The notes beneath the pieces are model-generated. The model did not search any database. It was given only the letters and a program-made list of their open reading frames with translations, and was not told where the DNA came from. From the NCBI GenBank assembly GCA_004143645.1, contig RXPK01000302.1, positions 2,165,971 to 2,229,970 on the forward strand: 64,000 nucleotides of DNA, in the 5' to 3' direction. The DNA is from Protaetia brevitarsis (lineage: Eukaryota > Arthropoda > Insecta > Coleoptera > Scarabaeidae). The number at the start of each line of letters is the position of its first letter. The stretch's first letter is position 1. Positions 58,060 to 64,000 of this stretch are shown here, piece by piece. The position numbers and the translations under genes were made by a program.

Positions 58060-58380
58060 AAGCATTCAATGTCTCCAGTCCCCATTATTTTGATTACTTC
58101 CTAGAAGTTTCTCATAGTTTATCTGCATTTTCTGGAATGACGTTTTTATATATGTATAAATATGTATTCTGCTTTAATGCAGCTCAAACATTTTCAATAG
58201 GACTTCAGTCCGGACTATTTAGAGGCCGAGTCAATACTTGTTAAATAAATGTTTGCGGAACGTATCCATTCTTGCACAATTTGCGATTTCTGCACGGGAC
58301 ATCGTGCTGAAACAATTGTCCACATATTTATCGATGGCATCATCAGATTTATAAGGATGCCTTGATTTTTGCAAAACCTA
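58060..58380 (-). pseudogene. Tc1-like transposase C-terminal scrap
   Basis: The minus strand reads VLTRPLNSPD, then SPIENV, AALKQNTYLYIYKNVIPENA after stops, matching the Tc1 pattern WP.QSPDLNPIENVW..LK, where the Glu of IEN is the third catalytic residue. Upstream the helix before it can be read as SQIVQEWI. Stops replace expected Trp codons. Only the last third of the protein is present. Confidence 0.68.
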
Positions 58381-58384
58381 CTGC

Positions 58385-61300
58385 TTTCATTTCAACTATT
58401 CAGTGTTCTAATTTTTTTACTATTAAAAATATAAGAGAGATCTAATATTAGTGTCGAGATATACAATCGCAGACAAGAGTTAATTCCAATTTATTTTTCA
58501 GTATTATGTTGTAAAAAACCAATGAAAAGCTAACTATTTAGGAAGTATTGATAGATAATAAAAAAAATTGAAGTTATGCAAAATTTTAATTGTAATGTTT
58601 TATTAATTTTATTATGAAAGAATATGCGTATAACATTTGTCCGTAACTGTATGTATTTTAGTTATGCGAGATTTCAATGGAAAATATGTTTATACCTATG
58701 TCATAAGAGGCGAATATCAGATAAACACAAATGCTTCCTTTTGGTTTTACCGCAAAACTGTTGCGCTTTAAACTAATGGATACCCTTATTTGAAAACTAA
58801 TAAATAATAAATCAAATTCGTCAAAACAACTTTCATAGACAATTACCCAATGATTAGCGGACACAATATGAATTTATGAATATACCGCAGAACCATTCGT
58901 ATTGGGCTACTCTCGGTGTATGAATAAAATTACCTCCAATAAACACAGTTGTATGATACGTTCAACTGAGAATATACAGGTAATTATTGTCATGCATTTT
59001 TAAAAAAAAGGGTAAAAGACTATAACATGGCATGCCTATATACAAAAAATTACGGTTCTAAGTACACGGATAACCGAGAACAATGATTTTTCTTATTGGA
59101 GTCCCGCCCTGACTCATTTAGCATACCCGGTTGAACCATACGTCGTCGCTACACTGTTGAACGTTGGATTACCATTAGTGTGCACGTTGGCTATTCGGCA
59201 TGGATGCATGCGTTTTGCATGCAGCGTATAGATTTGAAAACAACGCTAACATTAAAGTAAACAATCATACAATTAGTTTTTGCAAAACATATAAAGTTTA
59301 TTTTAAAACAAATTAGAAACTTAAAATTACTACTATTTTATGTGATTACACGATTCATGCAAAAGCACATCAAAAAAAAACACCTGACTGCTTTATTTGC
59401 ATTCTGGTGCTTCCGTATTATCTCAGTTTAAATCTTGTGTAAATAACATCTGCTTTGATGATTCACTGTGCCTAGATTAATTTTTCGATGTTACTACAGA
59501 TGGTTGAAATTCCATTTCTATCAGATTATGTGTATACAATGGTAAACACAGGATGTGGACCGTCTTACACTACATTTGGGCCCTATAAATTTGGAAAATT
59601 ACAATATGCACATGAGAACGTAATTTTTGTAACTAAGACATTGCTCATGTATATCTTTTACTCCCTTTTTTTTTAAAAAAAGTGCTATAAAATAACCCTG
59701 TATAATCAAAATCGCGATTCAGATTGTTAACCTTTTGTGGAGGGGCTGTACTTTAAATACAAAAATATGTTGTTAATACGCAATAAATGCCTATTTTATC
59801 TCGACACACACCAAATGTTGTTAATATCATTCTTTTAATACAGATGTTCATATAATATTCATTAAATAACGGACGACTTTCTCTCTCAAAATCAGGTATT
59901 TGAATATTAAATATCGCTATATGTCACAATGCAAAAAATTTTAACCGTTTCCAAACAAATTTTAATTCAATTTTATATAAATCACAGCATCTAAAGAGTT
60001 ATTTGAGGTAGCTCGCTTTGAAAATTGAAATGCCCTGTATATCCTCTCCATAAAGCACCCATAAAACGATGAGCCATAAAAATATCTCAACCTAATATTT
60101 ACTAATAATCTACGGTCTCTGAAACATGGCCCAGGATCCGAAGATATTATTTATATTTTGTATAATTTTTGTCGGAGCTCTCAATTTATTTAGACAGACT
60201 TTGTGTAAATGTTAGTGGAGGGCGAATTATTGATATATATCCGAAAGTAAGAGGAAATGAATCACGACCCCAAAGTTTAAAAATACGTAAATTATCTAAG
60301 CGATGCCGTAAACACCAATACGTTTTGGCTGTACATATTTTTGTAAATATTTCCCGCTCAAAATAAGTGAGATTAAAGGAAAAATGTCTGAATGAAGATA
60401 TAAATAGGTATGGTGATTTGGTTACTGCGTTTATACAGGGTGTATCAAATAAAAAAGTAAATTTTGCTTGGGTGTTAACTACACGACATATAAAACACAA
60501 ACCCGCCGAAACTGGATTTCATCATTAAAAAATAAAAAAAAAGTAAAATTTAGAGCCAAAAATTCTTTAGTCCGGGCCTGATGCAAGGAAACGTCATGTT
60601 AAGCACCCGCTAAATGTGGTATTATGTATAAATACATGGCACTCATTTAGTATTATTCTTAATGGTTTGCCGTAAGTTCATTTAACATCATTCTGAATAA
60701 ATAAAAGCCAATCGGCCAGTGAGCCCTTGTAAAAATAGCAAAACTGAGGCATTTTAAATTTCTTCTTTTTATAAAATAAACATTCCTTTTTCGTTAAGAG
60801 CATTCTACGTAAGTCTACAAAGTATTATTTTTAATATCCTGATAAAACGTTCGAGTTTCACCGGATATGCGACTTCAGTAGTTACAAAAAACGTAAATAT
60901 TTTTCTTTTGCTTTGTCGAATCGCGAGTTAGTTGTTAATAAACGGTACTACATGAATCTGAGTTATTTCTTTTGGATTTATTTAATCATATAACGCAAAA
61001 CGAATTGAATCGAATTACACAGAAATAAATGTAAATTCAGAAAATTTGCAAACACGCCTTTTTACTATGATGGCGCGCGAAAATGAATCTATACATTCCC
61101 GCGCTTTTGCCCATGCATCAAGCTTCGATTTTCTTTATATGAAATCATGTTGGTCCTGAAAAGAATCGTTTTTTCGAGACCGGAAGAATTTAAATGTTCG
61201 AAGTGGCTTGCACTCCAAGCGGCGATCCATACAAAACTAACAGCGGTAATGGCTAAATGATAGTGGTATGTGGGGATATACTCGGGACAGCATTTAGGTT

Positions 61301-61690
61301 GGGTACAGGTGCGGCTCTAGCCCACGGCATTTACAAAATATTGTTTTCTCTTTAATGCTTACAGATAGACCCCCTGTGCATTAAGACTTTTTGATCGTAT
61401 ATGATTACAGCTGCTACATATTATTATATTTACCTCTATATCTGATAACATCCTGTATATATACCAAGTGCACGCACACGAGCTGATGATGGGTACCGTA
61501 AAGAGAGGGTACTCGATTGTTTACGTTTGCTAGAACAGTGTTAGCCAGTTGGCAGTTTTTTAAACTTGTTGCATTTTTATCTTACACAATGGTATACGAA
61601 AAATCTTGGACGAAAGATTCTCTGTTGAATGAAAAGATCGAATTCAATTTATATTAGCACAGTTGACATCCGATAAAATTCGAATATCCT
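58385..61690. other. No recognisable gene; isolated mariner-type ends
   Basis: Terminal-repeat-like words occur at 59692-59704 (inverse of TATACAGGGTTATTTTA), 60032-60044 (inverse of TATACAGGGCATTTCAATT) and 60434-60455 (TATACAGGGTGTATCAAATA). None can be paired into a full element by eye. No coding domains are seen. Confidence 0.4.
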
Positions 61691-61697
61691 GATCCTA

Positions 61698-61840
61698 GGA
61701 TCTGCTATCCGGTTCTCAGATCCGGATCCACTATTCGGTTTACAGATTCGGATCTACTAACCGGTTCTAACATCCGGATCCACTACTCGGTTTTCCAAAT
61801 CGGAATCCGGAACCGAATAGTGAGCTCTCGGATTCGGAGA
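61698..61840. repeat. 26-bp minisatellite, four direct units plus one inverted
   Basis: Four consecutive 26-bp units (61698, 61724, 61750, 61776) follow GGATCYRCTAHYCGGTTYYM. From about 61802 the same sequence appears reversed (AACCGAATAGTGAGCTCTCG), so the end of the array can fold back on the direct units. Confidence 0.8.
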
Positions 61841-61844
61841 AGAT

Positions 61845-62435
61845 ATAAAATATCGACCAATATTAATATACGTACCGTATACAGTCAAACACTTAAAACT
61901 AGGATAATAAATTTAAAGAAGAATAATAGTAGAGTTGGGTTGCAAAACAGAATGCGTCACTAAGGTGCTACACGTGCCACTTAAGAAGATAATTTTTCTG
62001 TTAGTTTGAGTAATTTATTGCTTTTTTGTCGTTATTATATTTACTCTATTGTTAGTTTAGCATATTATTTTTTCATTTTATAAACTTTAATAATTAGACA
62101 TGATACAAAAACTGTTTTAGAATTTGGTTTAAGTAAAAATTATATTTCCGTAACTTGTTGGTATTTACAAACAATAGTTAACTGTTTACCCAGTGTTTGC
62201 AATGGGTGTCAATATGCCATCGTACCTTAAGAACTGTTGTGTACGTGGATGCAACGAAGTTACAATGTTACATCAACAAGGAAATAATGGTAAATGTTGT
62301 TGTAGTAGCTCAATTATAGATATTTAAAATAATTTTAGGCATGGGCTGTGAAAAATACTGGGGTTTTAAATATTTCAGTGGACCGAAGTGGCAATCCTGA
62401 GTTGCGGTCCTATGAACCTCTTAAATAATGTAATT
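61845..62435. other. No clear gene; possible Cys-rich exon
   Basis: A short plus-strand frame from 62202 reads MPSYLKNCCVRGCNEVTMLH before a GT donor, faintly like the start of a THAP domain. The next AG-bounded piece (62340 on) reads AWAVKNTG only in a phase that does not join. Not supported as a gene. Confidence 0.2.
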
Positions 62436-62441
62436 AGAAAT

Positions 62442-64000
62442 GTATGTATGTATGTATGTAATAGAAGGGTAGTGTTACACTGCGACCTAAAAGAATTCGA
62501 TCTGTTCCCCTATTCTTGCGCTTTAACAGTATTCCGTCTAATATGCGAAACAATGTCTTACTCCAGGTGATGATTCTATAAACCTCTTCTGGTTATAAGT
62601 TCCCAGAAGAATTTTACTTTGCCTCATTCCCTGGAGATTTTTCCCAGTAACTGATTTTCTCTGCTCCATTTCCATTTTTAGTTTTCTTCAGTATTGTTAC
62701 TGCTACTTAACCCGCAAAAGGGTTCAGGCCCTACGAAAGGCATTCCAGCCCCTTTTTTTGCGAGGTTATCCGTTATTTTCGTTTCCTTCCACTCCTGTGT
62801 GACCTGGAAACCCACAGGAGGGTTACTTTATTTCTTTTGCCTAGCTCATTTAGTTTCCTAGGCATTCCCAGACCTCTTGGGAACTGATTTCATATGAGTT
62901 CAGCGCCTTGATGGCTGCTTGACTATCAGACACGATGATAATCTCCTGCTTCCGATAGTTCCTTTCATAATGAACTGAACACATCTTCCAATAGCGTGTA
63001 TTTCCGCCTGAAATATACTTGGGTATTTTCCCAAGCTTTCGAAATATGTAGTTCTAGGCCCATATATTCCTATTCCAGTTCCTTCTGCCGTTTTGGAGCC
63101 AACAGTGTACCATTTGATGGCATTTCTATTCAAGTTCAAGATGGTGTTATGGATCCCACTCGCTCCTGTTACTTAGCTTTACGGTGAATTCTTTCACAAA
63201 GCTAATTTTTTTTAACATATCATCCCGGGGCATATTCCAGGTTTGATCACCGTCAGGAGATTGAGGCCTATGCCTAATCATTCCTTCCTTGACCATTCTT
63301 AGTGCGGTTCTTTTCGCCACACCCTCTACTACTATGTGGAGGGGGGCAAGATCCAATACTACTTCAATAGCTGCTGTTGGGCAGGTTCTCATAGCCCCCG
63401 TTATGCATACACATGCTAATCTTTGCACTTTCGAGAGGTTAGTTCTCGCTGTGGCCAGATTAGTTATTTTGCTCCATGCTACTGATGATCGGTCTCACTA
63501 TCGCTGTATACATCCAAATCAGTATTTTTGGGTTGCATCCCCAATTTTTCCCTGCAAAGTTTCTGCACACCATCAGAGCTCTTTTGGCCTTGTTGGTTAC
63601 TTCAACTTCATGTTTGTTCCATAGAAGTTTATTGTCTAGGGTAAGGCCTAGATATTTAACTTCTGCTTTCCATTCTATATTTTGCCCATCCAGTTTTATG
63701 GTTCTAAGATTGGATTTTCTTTTCCTGGTAAATGCTACTAGGGTTGTCTTGGTGGGGTTGACATTGAGTCCCATCGATTGACACCATCTTCTCGTGAAGT
63801 TCAAGCCTCTTTGAACTATGTCACAGAGGTATGAGTATTCTCAAATTTGCCTCTTGCGTATATGACAATATCATCAGCATACCCTTGACAGGATATGCCT
63901 AGATCCGTCAGTCCGCATAAGAGTTCGTCTACTATTAGGCTCCACATAAGTGGGGATGTAACTCCCCCCTGTGGGCATCCTCTGGTCGTATTAACCGAGA
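62442..64000 (-). mobile_element. I-like LINE copy 4 (RT to 3' tail), cut by window end
   Basis: Minus strand from the window edge: GCPQGGVTSPLMWSL (RT), then YADDIVIYARGKFE, QSMGLNVNPTKTTLVAFTRK and KYLGLTLDNKLLWNKHEVEV (thumb), RPIISSM. In another frame follow LACVCITGAMRTCPTAAIEV and a linker, then RNase H (AIKWYTVGSKTAEGTGIGIY, with Val in place of the catalytic Asp; IFQAEIHAIGRCVQF). The 3' part ends in (TATG)n at 62442-62460. The 5' part lies beyond the window. It is the longest copy of this family here. Frameshifts separate its domains. Confidence 0.85.

Noticed and set aside
62202..62430. Possible second THAP gene (CCVRGC exon followed by AWAVKNTG exon)
   Set aside because: The exon phases do not join, the HRFP and C-X2-H parts are missing, and no terminal repeats frame it.
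1..64000. CRISPR arrays, operons, riboswitches, tRNA and rRNA genes
   Set aside because: No spaced identical repeats, no co-directional gene runs, no cloverleaf pattern or conserved rRNA stretch noticed; the sequence is eukaryotic repeat-rich DNA.

Overview
The window looks like AT-rich, non-coding nuclear DNA from an insect or other arthropod. I found no operons, no recognisable host protein gene and no rRNA or tRNA gene. Nearly every coding stretch I recognise is a transposable-element (TE) remnant. The mix is Penelope-like elements, CR1/Jockey, R1-like and I-like LINEs, Tc1/mariner-superfamily transposases, a P element, a PIF/Harbinger remnant, a foldback-like element, MITEs and satellites. 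This mix is typical of repeat-rich insect genomes. A beetle is plausible, but that is inference only.

Layout. 1-6 kb: two Penelope-like fragments, a duplicated module carrying an 11-bp minisatellite, and a decayed mariner-superfamily transposase with apparent DD41D spacing. 7-10 kb: a ~285-bp satellite array split by a 1.07-kb non-autonomous DNA element with TA target duplications; a second copy of that element lies at 38.0-39.2 kb. 10.9-16 kb: a 5'-truncated LINE with a 12-bp target-site duplication (TSD), a near-perfect hairpin MITE, and one transposase gene split by a 2.2-kb insertion. 16.9-19.5 kb: a foldback-like element whose inverted arms are tandem arrays. 19.5-21.4 kb: a Penelope-like element with reverse transcriptase (RT), GIY-YIG and a clear hammerhead ribozyme core. 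21.4-27.3 kb: a candidate solo LTR, a Harbinger element with TAA TSD and a transposase remnant, a mariner pseudogene, a MITE, and a LINE tail with an 11-bp TSD.

27.9-31.1 kb holds the most striking structure. A P-superfamily element (28399-30185) has perfect 26-bp terminal inverted repeats (TIRs), a perfect 8-bp TSD, subterminal inverted repeats and a spliced THAP-domain remnant. It lies inside an older element with CCCAGG ends and many subterminal GACGT motifs. 34.8-36.7 kb: LINE fragments nested in one another. 39.8-40.6 kb: a 415-bp tandem duplication. 41.0-42.8 kb: a 1.74-kb element that is almost entirely one giant inverted repeat. 44.1-48.0 kb: a nearly complete two-ORF LINE with one frameshift in each ORF. 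48.2-50.7 kb: an R1-like LINE split by an oppositely oriented Jockey-like LINE. The rest contains a Ty3/Gypsy RNase H scrap, further copies of the I-like LINE with a (TATG)n tail (four in the window), a Harbinger-type MITE, a Tc1-like scrap and a 26-bp minisatellite.

The elements do not form a pathway. The window records repeated insertion, nesting and decay. All family calls come from reading motifs by eye; no database search was run.
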